This document shows positions 43,740 to 52,467 of a stretch of 64,000 nucleotides of DNA, piece by piece. The notes under the pieces were generated by a model. That model had not been told where the DNA came from. It did not search any database and was given only the letters and a program-made list of their open reading frames with translations. Positions within the stretch are counted from its first letter, which is position 1. The number at the start of each line of letters is the position of its first letter. Both the position numbers and the translations under genes were made by a program. Source of the stretch: Anaerolineae bacterium (GTDB lineage: Bacteria; Chloroflexota; Anaerolineae; Aggregatilineales; Phototrophicaceae); the NCBI GenBank assembly GCA_022843745.1, contig JALHNB010000033.1, forward strand, positions 1-64,000, read 5' to 3'.

Positions 43740-46700
43740 ATGGCCGAAATCAGCCTGAAAGATTATCAAAACAAGCTGGAGAGACTTCTCGTCACAGGCA
43801 CCACTGATGAGGTCGTTCATCACTGCCGACACATCCTGCAATATTATCCTAAAAATGTTGCTGTTTATCGCATCCTGGGACAAGCGCTGATTAACAGTAC
43901 GGGTATTGAAGAAGCGGGCGAGATTTTTCGGCGTGTGCTGGGTGTCTATCCCGACGATTACGTCGCGCACATGAGCCTGAGCGATGTTTACCAACGAACC
44001 GGCAAGGCCAACGAAGCAATCTGGCACATGGAACGAGCCTACGAACAGGACCCGAATAATAAAGCCAATAATGACCGTTTGCGCGACCTTTATCGCCAAT
44101 ACCGCCAGGTCGATTATCCTCGGCTTCAATTGACGACGGGCGCTGTTGCTCGCCAATATTTACGCAACGGCCTTCATGCGCAAGCCATTGAAACGCTCAA
44201 AGACACGCTGGAACAATCGCCAAATCGCGCCGATTTACGTCTACTCATGGCGCAGACGCTGTGGGAAAGTGGCGATCAGGTCGAATCTGCCGAAGCCGCG
44301 CTCGATGTCCTCAAAAAACTGCCGGACTGTTTGGAAGCCAATCGCATTCTGACCCTGCTCTGGCTAATAGAAGGCCGCCCTTCCGATGCGCAGCGTTATC
44401 TGAGCCGGATCGAAACCGTTGATCCTTATCAGGCGATGGAGATTGCGACCAATAATCCAGTAGCGGATAATGCTTTTATGCTGCCAGAGGTCGATTATGG
44501 CAGTATCACCCAACGTCGTCTGGCAACCAGCGAACCCGACTGGTTGAGCGAAATTAACAGCAAATCCTCGGAAACCACCGACGATTGGATGAGTGGTCTG
44601 GGCGCAACTTCAACGGAAACGCTCGATGAAGATTCATTTAGCGCCTCTGTGCCAGACGACTGGTTGCAGGATGACGAACCTGTCAAAACGGATGACATGA
44701 ACGACCTGTTCGCGGGCATCCAGAGGGGAGTTGAACCCTCGCCAAAAGTCACCGGCGGTCTTACCGGACTGCTGGCAGCGATGGAAAGTGGCAAAGACGA
44801 ACTTCCGCCTGACCTGTTTGACTTTGATGCCCTTGAATCCGAACTCCCCGACGAAGATGAAGGTGACACGCTGATCAGCAAGGCCGAACTGCCGGATTGG
44901 TTGGCTCAATCAGCACCCGTTGGGGCGGCTGAAGAATTACCGCCGCTTGAACTGGAAGAGCCTGATCCGATGGCGTGGTTGCAAGACAATGGTGTCGAAA
45001 TCACGGAAACCGAAACGCCTGACTTTTTCGCTGAAGACGATGAGATCGCTTCCCCAGATGCCGACAGTGATGCGGACGATGTTGATGCGTTCGCCTGGTT
45101 GCAAAATAGCGGTGTCGAAATCATCGAAAATCCGACGGTTCAGGATTTCTTCGCTGACGAAGGTGAAATGGTCTACCAGGATCCAAGCTCTGTTAATCCA
45201 CTGGCGTGGCTCGAAGACAGCGGTGTCGAAGTTACCCAGAGCGAGACGGCGCAATCTGAAGAACTGAGTGCGCCGAAACAGGAAAAATTCAACTACTCTG
45301 ATCCTGACGCAGCTAACCCCCTGGCGTGGCTGCAAGGCAGCGGCATGGAACTGACAGATTCATCCAGTCAGGATTTTCAGAGCCTATCATCCATGCTTGA
45401 GTCGCAGTCCAATCTGGATGCTGAAGACGACTCACTGGACTGGCTCAAAGAAGAATCAATGCTCGATGAGCTGCTCGACATTGAAAACCTAGCAGACGCT
45501 AAAGATGCAACCCCTGTCAGCCCCTCACCAGCAGCACCTCTTACCATCGAGGACTTTCTGTCACCCAGTGACGAAGAAGAAATTGTGTCGGGCGACTGGA
45601 AAGGCCAGACGGATGTTTTAGCTGGCAGTCGATCTTTTGATGAGCTTGCGCAAACCGACGACTCTGCCGATAATGTGGCAACTATATCAGATGGACAAAT
45701 CGATATGTCTGACCAGAATGATAACCAACTTCCCGATTGGCTTGGCTCCGAGTCGCCAGAGTCTGAATCTGAAAATTCAGGGCTTGAATGGCTCAATGCA
45801 GAACCGGCAACCCCAGATTCAGAGGCACCATCATTTTTCGATGATGACAATAGCACACTGGATTGGATGTCGGAATTGAATGATGAGCAACCTACCGCCA
45901 GCACCGAACCTGCTTCGGAAGAAGACATTGGGACTTCTCCTGAGTCTGGTTGGCTGATTGAGACCGAAGAAGTATCAGAACTTGCTAAAGCAGAAACGCC
46001 GGATTGGTTGACGGATCTAGCGCTATCCGGTGAACAAACACCTGCTGCTGAAAGCAACCTGAGTTGGCTGACTGAAGAACCTGATGAGCCAGAAGCAGAG
46101 CCTGTAAAAAATATTCCTGACTGGCTGACCGAAACAGACCCCGAAGAAATGCATCCTGAGCCTGTTTCAAGCACTGAACTGGAGTGGCTCACGACCAATG
46201 ATGAACCCATCGCTGAGCCGACTGCCAGTAGTGAATTTGAATGGGTATCCTCCGTGGAAGATGATGAACCCAGTGCGGAAATCGCCGCAGATGTTCCCAG
46301 TTGGTTAGCCGAGGCCGCGCCTGCGACTGAATCACTGCCGGAACCCGTTTCAAGCACCGAATTTGAATGGCTTTCCACCAACGACGAACCCATCGCCGAA
46401 CCTACTGCTACTGGTGAATTTGACTGGATGGCTTCGACTGAGGATGAAGAAGCGGATGCAGAAATTGTCGCCGATGCCCCCGATTGGCTTGGCGAAATCG
46501 CGCCCTCTCTCGAAAATACGCAGGCCGAAGCCGAACCTGTCATCGGCAGCGACTTTGAGTGGCTTGCCAGCGACGAAGGGCTAGCCGAAGAACCCGAAAC
46601 CGAAATCGCCGCCGATGTTCCCGATTGGTTAGCCCAGGCCGCACCCGCAGCCGAAGCGCAGCCCGAAGCTGTCACCAGCACGGAATTCGAGTGGCTCTCA

Positions 46701-48176
46701 AGCGATGAAGATCAAGAACCCGAAGCCGAAATTGTCACCGACTCTCCTGATTGGCTTGGCGAACTCGCCCCGTCGCTCGAAAATGCGCAGGCGGAAGCCG
46801 AACCTGTCATCGGCAGCGATTTCGAATGGCTTGCCAGTGACGAGGATGAAGAGCCGGAAGCTGAAATCATATCCGAAGCTCCCGATTGGTTAGCCCAGGC
46901 TGCACCCGCTGCCGAAGTGCAACCGGAAGTCGTCACCAGCACGGAATTCGAGTGGTTATCCAGCGACGAAGACCAGGAGACTGAAGCCGAAATTGTCGCC
47001 GATGCTCCCGATTGGCTTGGCGAGATCGCGCCCTCTCTCGAAAATGTAAAGGCCGAAGCAGAGCCAGTCATTGGCAGCGACTTTGAGTGGCTTGCCAGCC
47101 ATGAAGATCAAGCCGAAGAACCCGAAACCGAAATCGCCGCCGATGTTCCCGATTGGTTAGCCCAGGCCGCGCCCGAAACCGAAACGCAACCGGAAGCCAT
47201 CAGCAGCACAGAATTCGAGTGGTTATCCAGCGACGAAGACCAAAAACCGGAAGCGGAAATTGTCGCTGACTCTCCCGATTGGCTTGGTGAGATTGCGCCA
47301 TCCTTCGAAAATGCGCAAGCTGAAGCAGAACCTGTCGCGAGCACCGAGTTCGAGTGGCTTTCCGGCGCTACGGACGAAGAAACCGAAGTCGAAATCGAAC
47401 AGATCGCAGAGAAACCCGTTATTGGCAGCGACTTTGAATGGCTTGCCAGTGATGCGGAAGAACTTGAAGTTGAATCATTGGCTGATACGGACGAGGAAGA
47501 CGCTCTCGAAACAGCCGAAAATATCCCCGATTGGCTGGCAAATGCTTCCCCGGTCAGCGAAATCGAATCCATCGAAGAGGATAAATCCTCAGACTGGGTA
47601 GCGGAACCCAATAAAGTTGACTTCGGAAAAACGCGCTACCTTGAAGAACCCGGAGAGAGCGAATTTGGTTGGCTGGGTGAAGAAGAAAGCGCCCAGGAAG
47701 CCGCAATGTCCGAGGGCGAACCCGAAGCAGCCTATGCTGAATTAACGCCCGACGATCAGGAAGCGCTGTTCGGCGGCACAGAACATGACGAAATCGAACG
47801 AGTCATGGCCTCGGCACATGCACCACCACCTGCCGAAAATGCTCCCGATTGGCTCAACGCGATGGTTCCTGGTTTAGACCTGGATTACGAGGCCACCGAA
47901 GACGAGCCTCTGGATTCTGAATATCTTCAGACTACCGAGAAAAAGCAGCAAAAAGCACGTGACTTCGATTGGCTGGTGAACATTGTCGATGAGGAAACCG
48001 GCCCTATAGAACCTATTCGTGAGCTTGCTGATGTCGCTGAAGCCGCACCTCAACGACGTTTCATTTTCAAACGACAACCAGCCTGGTTACGCACACCCAC
48101 TGAAAGACAAAACGGTGAAGACACCACCAACCGTGCTTCAGATGATGATTTTGAGTTACCGGACTGGCTGCAATGA
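43740..48176 (+). CDS. Giant acidic TPR protein with about 40 Trp-Leu motifs
   Basis: This 1478-residue protein begins with TPR repeats (residues 1-230: YRILGQALINSTGIEEAGEIF, MSLSDVYQRTGKANEAIWHM, AQAIETLKDTLEQSPNRADL). The remaining ~1240 residues are acidic and low in complexity, and carry a short motif [P/F/L]-[D/E/S]-W-L again and again: I count 15 PDWL and 9 FEWL, plus variants. The central part (46.6-47.4 kb) is made of near-identical tandem units. There is no signal peptide or membrane helix. The motif density suggests a multivalent docking scaffold; the ligand is unknown. AGAGG precedes the ATG. A second such protein follows after 44 bases. Confidence 0.8.
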   Translation: MAEISLKDYQNKLERLLVTGTTDEVVHHCRHILQYYPKNVAVYRILGQALINSTGIEEAGEIFRRVLGVYPDDYVAHMSLSDVYQRTGKANEAIWHMERAYEQDPNNKANNDRLRDLYRQYRQVDYPRLQLTTGAVARQYLRNGLHAQAIETLKDTLEQSPNRADLRLLMAQTLWESGDQVESAEAALDVLKKLPDCLEANRILTLLWLIEGRPSDAQRYLSRIETVDPYQAMEIATNNPVADNAFMLPEVDYGSITQRRLATSEPDWLSEINSKSSETTDDWMSGLGATSTETLDEDSFSASVPDDWLQDDEPVKTDDMNDLFAGIQRGVEPSPKVTGGLTGLLAAMESGKDELPPDLFDFDALESELPDEDEGDTLISKAELPDWLAQSAPVGAAEELPPLELEEPDPMAWLQDNGVEITETETPDFFAEDDEIASPDADSDADDVDAFAWLQNSGVEIIENPTVQDFFADEGEMVYQDPSSVNPLAWLEDSGVEVTQSETAQSEELSAPKQEKFNYSDPDAANPLAWLQGSGMELTDSSSQDFQSLSSMLESQSNLDAEDDSLDWLKEESMLDELLDIENLADAKDATPVSPSPAAPLTIEDFLSPSDEEEIVSGDWKGQTDVLAGSRSFDELAQTDDSADNVATISDGQIDMSDQNDNQLPDWLGSESPESESENSGLEWLNAEPATPDSEAPSFFDDDNSTLDWMSELNDEQPTASTEPASEEDIGTSPESGWLIETEEVSELAKAETPDWLTDLALSGEQTPAAESNLSWLTEEPDEPEAEPVKNIPDWLTETDPEEMHPEPVSSTELEWLTTNDEPIAEPTASSEFEWVSSVEDDEPSAEIAADVPSWLAEAAPATESLPEPVSSTEFEWLSTNDEPIAEPTATGEFDWMASTEDEEADAEIVADAPDWLGEIAPSLENTQAEAEPVIGSDFEWLASDEGLAEEPETEIAADVPDWLAQAAPAAEAQPEAVTSTEFEWLSSDEDQEPEAEIVTDSPDWLGELAPSLENAQAEAEPVIGSDFEWLASDEDEEPEAEIISEAPDWLAQAAPAAEVQPEVVTSTEFEWLSSDEDQETEAEIVADAPDWLGEIAPSLENVKAEAEPVIGSDFEWLASHEDQAEEPETEIAADVPDWLAQAAPETETQPEAISSTEFEWLSSDEDQKPEAEIVADSPDWLGEIAPSFENAQAEAEPVASTEFEWLSGATDEETEVEIEQIAEKPVIGSDFEWLASDAEELEVESLADTDEEDALETAENIPDWLANASPVSEIESIEEDKSSDWVAEPNKVDFGKTRYLEEPGESEFGWLGEEESAQEAAMSEGEPEAAYAELTPDDQEALFGGTEHDEIERVMASAHAPPPAENAPDWLNAMVPGLDLDYEATEDEPLDSEYLQTTEKKQQKARDFDWLVNIVDEETGPIEPIRELADVAEAAPQRRFIFKRQPAWLRTPTERQNGEDTTNRASDDDFELPDWLQ
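46614..47412 (+). repeat. Tandem ~265-base units inside the Trp-Leu scaffold gene
   Basis: Units starting at the codons of xxPDWLAQAAP lie at 46614, 46875 and 47142 (spacings 261 and 267 bases). Each codes for four Trp motifs in the order PDWL, FEWL, PDWL, FEWL. They indicate recent expansion by unequal crossing-over. Confidence 0.75.
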
Positions 48177-48220
48177 GCCACGCACGCTCACTATGCCTAT
48201 TTGCTTGAGAGGTACGAACG

Positions 48221-50407
48221 ATGGCACCTGCCGATAACATGCCCGATTTCGACTCCATGACCCCCGAAGAGGTCATGTCATGGATGGAGAGCCTTGCCAA
48301 ACGCCAAGGGGCAGTAGAAGGTTTTACGACAGCCGCCGATATGAGTATCGCCGAAATCGATCCAACAACGGTTGAAATTGACGAGCCGGGCTATGTTCCC
48401 TTTGGTCAGGAAGCTCCCAAGAAGCCAGCCGCAGCCAGTACGCCGCCACCTGCCAAACCTGCGGCAGCGGCTCCACAACCCAAACCAGCAGCACCCAGTA
48501 CGCCTGCACCCGCCAGACCTGCGGCAGCCAGCGCACCCGCACCTGCCAGACCTGCGGCGGCAGTACCACAACCCAAACCAGCAGCACCCAGCACACCTGC
48601 GCCCGCCAGACCTGCGGCGGCAGCACCACAACCCAAACCAGTGCCGATTCAGCCCGCTGTATCCAAGCCTGCACCGTTGCCCGTGAAACCGCAAGAGGAA
48701 GAACCTGCGGCTGAACTAAGCGGCATGGCATGGCTGGAAAGTCTGGCAGCAGATCAAAGTGGTGACTTCCCGCAGCTCGATTTTTCATCCCTATCAGCTG
48801 AAATCGAGTCGGAACCCGTTCAAGCCACACAACCTGCTAATCCATTGGATTGGTTGGCAAGTCTGACCGAAAGCCCGGAAGAAGCACTAACGCCTTCTGG
48901 ATTGGCTGACGAAATCGCGGCTGCGATGGATTTTACGGGCAATGAAGACCCTCTGGCCTCCGGGATTGACCCGATGTTATGGCTGGAAAGCCTTGCCAAG
49001 CGCCAGGGAGCAAAGAGCGAGGAACTGACGACAGCGGCGAATATGGAAGTTGCAACGCCCGTCAATCCTGTCCTTTCTGAGCCAGGATACACGGATTTCA
49101 CGGTTGAATCCGACACCACACGCACACCTGCCAAGTTTGATGCCGCTGCGACCACGGATCCCAATGCGTGGCTGGCATCGTTAACGGTGGGCGAAGGTTT
49201 TACACAGCCGCCTCCAGCCGCGCCCGCTGCCCCTGCGCCCAAAACACGCATGACCGATCAGGAGATTCAAAAAGCGCTTGCCAGTGGCAAAGAAATTGCT
49301 CGTGAGGATATGGAGGCTTTCCTGGATCGGCAGCTCACCCGGCAGCTAGAGGGTGGCGAAATTCCGATGCCGGAGATCGATGACTACGATCCCGATGCTC
49401 CAGCTGTACCCGCCGAAATCCCGGACTGGCTGCTTGAGCAAGTCCAACAGCCTGCCCCTATCGAGCCGCCTGCGCTGCGCGATGATATTATCGAACCGCC
49501 AGCCGTAAGTGACCTGCCCGACTGGTTAAAAGAGGACGTAGCATCACAAAGCCCATCCGAACTTGAGAGCATTTTCGAGAGCGAAGAAGAAGGCATCGTA
49601 CCTATCGCCGCAATGCCTCAGATTGATACAACCGATCCCTGGGTCGAAGCCTTTGACGAAGAACTCAGCCAGGGGGACTCGGACACTACACCGGACTGGT
49701 ATGAACGTAATATCAAAGACCCCAAGCGTATCGCCGCTGTTGATCGCAAAGCGCGAGGGGAAGAGGCACTTGTGGACGAGCCACTCGCGCCAGAGCGTGA
49801 GTTGGTCGCTGGTCAGCCGGAAACGTTGCCCAACTGGTTGGACGATACCGTTACCGATGATGTCGCTGTGCCGGATTGGTTGTCGGGAGACGTGATTACC
49901 AGCATCCCGGATGACATCATCCCGGCAGAAATGGGTGAGATTCCAGACTGGCTCAAAGAAACTGAAGTCTCTATTGATCCCGGCGAGATTCCAAGCTGGC
50001 TGGTCGATACGGTAGAACCGGAGCAGCCAGCCGAAACAATTGTCCTGCCACCTACTGCGGTTATCCCACAGCCTCAGCGTGTTATCGCACCTCAACCTGT
50101 TATCGCTGCCGAGCCGTACCGTTCACCTGTGCCTGTTCCGGCATATGCGAATATTGATGCTGACGAAACACTCCAAAGCGCCCGCACAAAATACCGTGAT
50201 GGCGATCTGGACAGCAGCTTACGTGAATACGAAAGCATTATCCGCGCCAACATTGCGCTTGAAGCCGTCGTCGCTGATATGACGCGCATGGTGGATCAGC
50301 ACAAGGAAAACCCGGCGGTCTACCGCGTACTGGGTGATGGTTTAATGCGCCAGGGCAAGCTCCAGGCGGCATTGGACACTTATCGCAAGGCGCTCAATCA
50401 GATATAA
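48221..50407 (+). CDS. Second Trp-Leu-motif protein with C-terminal TPR
   Basis: This 728-residue protein shares the design of its upstream neighbour in mirror image: the Trp-Leu motifs come first and the TPR part is at the C-terminus (from about 645: DETLQSARTKYRDGDLDSSLREYESII, then NPAVYRVLGDGLMRQGKLQAALDTYRKAL). Motifs include IPDWLLE, LPDWLKED, LPNWLDD, VPDWLSGD and IPDWLKE. An N-terminal unit xWxESLAKRQGA...TTAAxM...EPGY occurs twice (about residues 22 and 250). A Pro/Ala-rich stretch fills residues 65-150. GAGG precedes the ATG. It probably works with the neighbour, as the two genes lie 44 bases apart. Confidence 0.8.
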   Translation: MAPADNMPDFDSMTPEEVMSWMESLAKRQGAVEGFTTAADMSIAEIDPTTVEIDEPGYVPFGQEAPKKPAAASTPPPAKPAAAAPQPKPAAPSTPAPARPAAASAPAPARPAAAVPQPKPAAPSTPAPARPAAAAPQPKPVPIQPAVSKPAPLPVKPQEEEPAAELSGMAWLESLAADQSGDFPQLDFSSLSAEIESEPVQATQPANPLDWLASLTESPEEALTPSGLADEIAAAMDFTGNEDPLASGIDPMLWLESLAKRQGAKSEELTTAANMEVATPVNPVLSEPGYTDFTVESDTTRTPAKFDAAATTDPNAWLASLTVGEGFTQPPPAAPAAPAPKTRMTDQEIQKALASGKEIAREDMEAFLDRQLTRQLEGGEIPMPEIDDYDPDAPAVPAEIPDWLLEQVQQPAPIEPPALRDDIIEPPAVSDLPDWLKEDVASQSPSELESIFESEEEGIVPIAAMPQIDTTDPWVEAFDEELSQGDSDTTPDWYERNIKDPKRIAAVDRKARGEEALVDEPLAPERELVAGQPETLPNWLDDTVTDDVAVPDWLSGDVITSIPDDIIPAEMGEIPDWLKETEVSIDPGEIPSWLVDTVEPEQPAETIVLPPTAVIPQPQRVIAPQPVIAAEPYRSPVPVPAYANIDADETLQSARTKYRDGDLDSSLREYESIIRANIALEAVVADMTRMVDQHKENPAVYRVLGDGLMRQGKLQAALDTYRKALNQI
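48430..48640 (+). repeat. Pro/Ala-encoding low-complexity repeats
   Basis: Units encoding KPAAPSTPAPARPAAA and variants recur at about 48490 and 48570, with matching DNA such as CCCAAACCAGCAGCACCCAG twice. The array encodes a disordered linker. Confidence 0.65.
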
Positions 50408-50433
50408 TCAGCCAAATAGTCAACCAGTAAAAA

Positions 50434-50459
50434 CAGACGGGTCGAAAACGGCCCGTCTG
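50434..50459. terminator. Hairpin between the Trp-Leu gene and ndk
   Basis: CAGACGGG and CCCGTCTG pair over eight bases around a ten-base loop. No U-run follows on the plus strand; on the minus strand a TTTTT follows. It may act as an attenuator or a weak terminator. Confidence 0.4.
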
Positions 50460-50484
50460 CCATGTCTACATAAAGGATAAAAAC

Positions 50485-50934
50485 GTGGAAAGAACTTTAA
50501 TCATCATCAAGCCGGATGCCGTGCAGCGTGGGCTGACGGGCGAAATTTTGCGTCGTTTTGAGGCGCGTGGCCTGCGTATCATCGGCATGAAATTTATTCA
50601 GGTGTCGCGTGAACTGGCCGAAAAACACTATGAAGTTCACAAGGAACGGCCATTTTTCGCAAGTCTGGTGAATTATATCATCTCATCGCCAGTGGTGGTT
50701 ATCGCGCTGGAAGGCACAAACGCCATCGCCGCCGCACGCAAAACCATTGGCTCAACCAAGCCACAGGAAGCAGAAGCCGGGACAATTCGGGGTGATCTCG
50801 CCCTGGAAATCGGGCGCAATCTGGTTCACGGCTCGGATAGCGTCGAAAATGGTCAGATTGAAGTGGCGAACTTCTTCAGCGCTGCCGAGTTGGTAAGCTG
50901 GCCTCGCGCGACTGACCCCTGGATTTTCGAATAG
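50485..50934 (+). CDS. ndk: Nucleoside diphosphate kinase
   Basis: This 149-residue enzyme transfers the terminal phosphate between nucleoside triphosphates and diphosphates through a phosphohistidine. The family signatures are all present: TLIIIKPDAVQRGLTGEI, the substrate loop HKERPFFASL, and the catalytic histidine in NLVHGSDS. The length is normal for a bacterial Ndk. The start codon is GTG, with AGGAT seven bases upstream. A dispersed palindrome lies directly after the stop, before the convergent rsfS gene. Confidence 0.97.
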   Translation: MERTLIIIKPDAVQRGLTGEILRRFEARGLRIIGMKFIQVSRELAEKHYEVHKERPFFASLVNYIISSPVVVIALEGTNAIAAARKTIGSTKPQEAEAGTIRGDLALEIGRNLVHGSDSVENGQIEVANFFSAAELVSWPRATDPWIFE

Positions 50935-50944
50935 AGAATTGGTG

Positions 50945-50972
50945 GTAGGGGCAGGTCTGAGACCTGCCCTAC
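50945..50972. repeat. Dispersed palindrome (copy 2)
   Basis: GTAGGGGCAGGTC and GACCTGCCCTAC pair with one bulged G around loop TGA. As in copy 1 at 8938, it lies between convergent genes and provides the TAG stop codon of the minus-strand gene (rsfS). Confidence 0.7.
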
Positions 50973-51316
50973 TGGATACTTAACAGCACATTCGCCTGCC
51001 GCCAAAGACCTTCCAGGTCGTAGTATGTGCGTTTTTGTTCCGTAAACACGTGTACGACCACATAGCCGTAATCCATCAGCACCCAACCACTTTCTGGGCT
51101 GCCTTCGACGGAAAATGGAAGTGTTTCGAATTGCTCCTTCACACCTTCGCGCACGTATTCGATCAGCGCTTTGAGCTGCCGATCACTGTTGCCATTGCAT
51201 ATCACAAAAAAATCCGCGATAACCGTATCGGGACGCAGATCGAGCAAGACAATATTTTCAGCTTTTTTGTCCTCCACCACATCCACGATATGGCGGGCAA
51301 GTTCTAATGAGTCCAG
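50969..51316 (-). CDS. rsfS: Ribosome silencing factor RsfS, apparently starting at CTG
   Basis: This 115-residue protein is RsfS, which binds ribosomal protein uL14 and blocks subunit joining in starvation. The family pattern is clear: LARHIVDVVEDKKAENIVLLDLRP, DFFVICNGNSDRQLKAL and GWVLMDYGYVVVHVF. The first conventional start, GTG at 51286, has no ribosome site and would delete the conserved N-terminal LDSLELARHIV. The CTG at 51316 gives that N-terminus and has a perfect AGGAGG six bases upstream. An in-frame stop (TGA) lies eight codons before it and no other start codon intervenes. The stop is contributed by a palindromic repeat. Confidence 0.88.
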   Translation of the reverse strand: MDSLELARHIVDVVEDKKAENIVLLDLRPDTVIADFFVICNGNSDRQLKALIEYVREGVKEQFETLPFSVEGSPESGWVLMDYGYVVVHVFTEQKRTYYDLEGLWRQANVLLSIQ

Positions 51317-51502
51317 AGAACGCCTCCTAAATTTCTTTCAAATGGATCAACCTATTGTAGCACAGTGAATAGGCAATGTCATCCGACAGCACCTTAACTC
51401 CCGCTCGGTCAAATCCAATGCACAACACATTTTTACGGTTCATTAGGGTTCATTATATGCCACTTCTATAAATTTTCCAGAGGCGAAACTCTATCGACAA
51501 TC

Positions 51503-52339
51503 TTATACAGCAGCTTCCGGGCAATTTTCTCGCAGCCAGACACGCAGCGGCACATCGTCATCGGTTGGCGTATAGTGACCATTGGCATTCACACCCCAGC
51601 CAAGCAACTGACGGCGAATCGGGTCGCTGCTATCCCAAAGTGACTGCACTGTCATATCGTCTTTCGTGCGAATCCAGCGGTAGCCGTAGCCATAAAATAA
51701 CACTTTGCGCGTGATGTCCGACCAGTTCGGGCTGGCGGTATGCCAGAGTCGGCGATCAAAAAAGACTGCTGTGCCGGGTTTCGCCAAAACAGGGACTGCC
51801 CCTTCCGGCTGACCAATGCCATCCGAAGGACGATCCAGCGTATCCCACAAGTGACTGCCGGGGACAACCCAAAAATTGCCGCGTCCGGCTTCGCTGGTAT
51901 CGGACAGGAAATAGGCGACTTTCAGGGAGAGGCGTGGACGGGGGTGGCTTTCCATCTCGATATTCACACGTCCGCTGTCCTGATGCCAGCCAAAGGTTTT
52001 GTCATCGACAGGCTGGCCCGAAGGTGGCGTAACGATCAGATGCGCGTGATAGAGATAAATATTCCAGCCCAGGATACCCCACACTTTCGGGAAGATTTTC
52101 TCGTAATCGACCAGATCGGCAAACAGCGGATTATCTGGGATAAAGTTGGGATAAAACAGCGCCTTTTTCGGATCAGCGCCTTCCGCGAATTTTTTCTCGG
52201 TGATCGCATCGCAGGCAGCCGTTAAGGCGGCGACATGCTCCGGCGAGAGCGCATCTTCAATCATCAAGATGCCTGTTTCGTTAAAAGTCTGTTTTTCTTC
52301 AGCGGTTAACTGATATTGTAAATTATCTAGGGTTTGCAT
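51503..52339 (-). CDS. Phytanoyl-CoA dioxygenase (PhyH) family protein
   Basis: This 278-residue protein is an Fe(II)/2-oxoglutarate-dependent oxygenase of the PhyH family. The metal ligands appear as His and Asp in FGWHQDSG and the distal His in RLWHTASPN, with the 2-oxoglutarate-binding Arg nearby (DITRKVLF). Visible landmarks VPGSHLWDT and GTAVFFDRR match the family. The reaction is hydroxylation of an unidentified substrate. Two consecutive ATG codons could start translation; the second has GAGG at five bases. It is divergent from tex. Confidence 0.9.
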   Translation of the reverse strand: MQTLDNLQYQLTAEEKQTFNETGILMIEDALSPEHVAALTAACDAITEKKFAEGADPKKALFYPNFIPDNPLFADLVDYEKIFPKVWGILGWNIYLYHAHLIVTPPSGQPVDDKTFGWHQDSGRVNIEMESHPRPRLSLKVAYFLSDTSEAGRGNFWVVPGSHLWDTLDRPSDGIGQPEGAVPVLAKPGTAVFFDRRLWHTASPNWSDITRKVLFYGYGYRWIRTKDDMTVQSLWDSSDPIRRQLLGWGVNANGHYTPTDDDVPLRVWLRENCPEAAV

Positions 52340-52467
52340 CATTGCCTCATTTTTAAACCAACTTTAACTTGATTATGGCAAGAAAACCGTAAAAGATAAC
52401 GCCATTTCATTTTGCAGGCAAAGCGCCTAAAATCATTCGTTTACAGTCATCACTGGTGAATTTGCCC

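Noticed and set aside
45377-46681. A long open frame of 434 codons on the minus strand, opposite the Trp-Leu scaffold gene
   Set aside because: It is very rich in Ser and mirrors the acidic, repetitive plus-strand gene. It has no ribosome site or family pattern, and is explained by codon bias of the opposite strand. The frames at 46712-47071 and 47108-47611 are the same effect.
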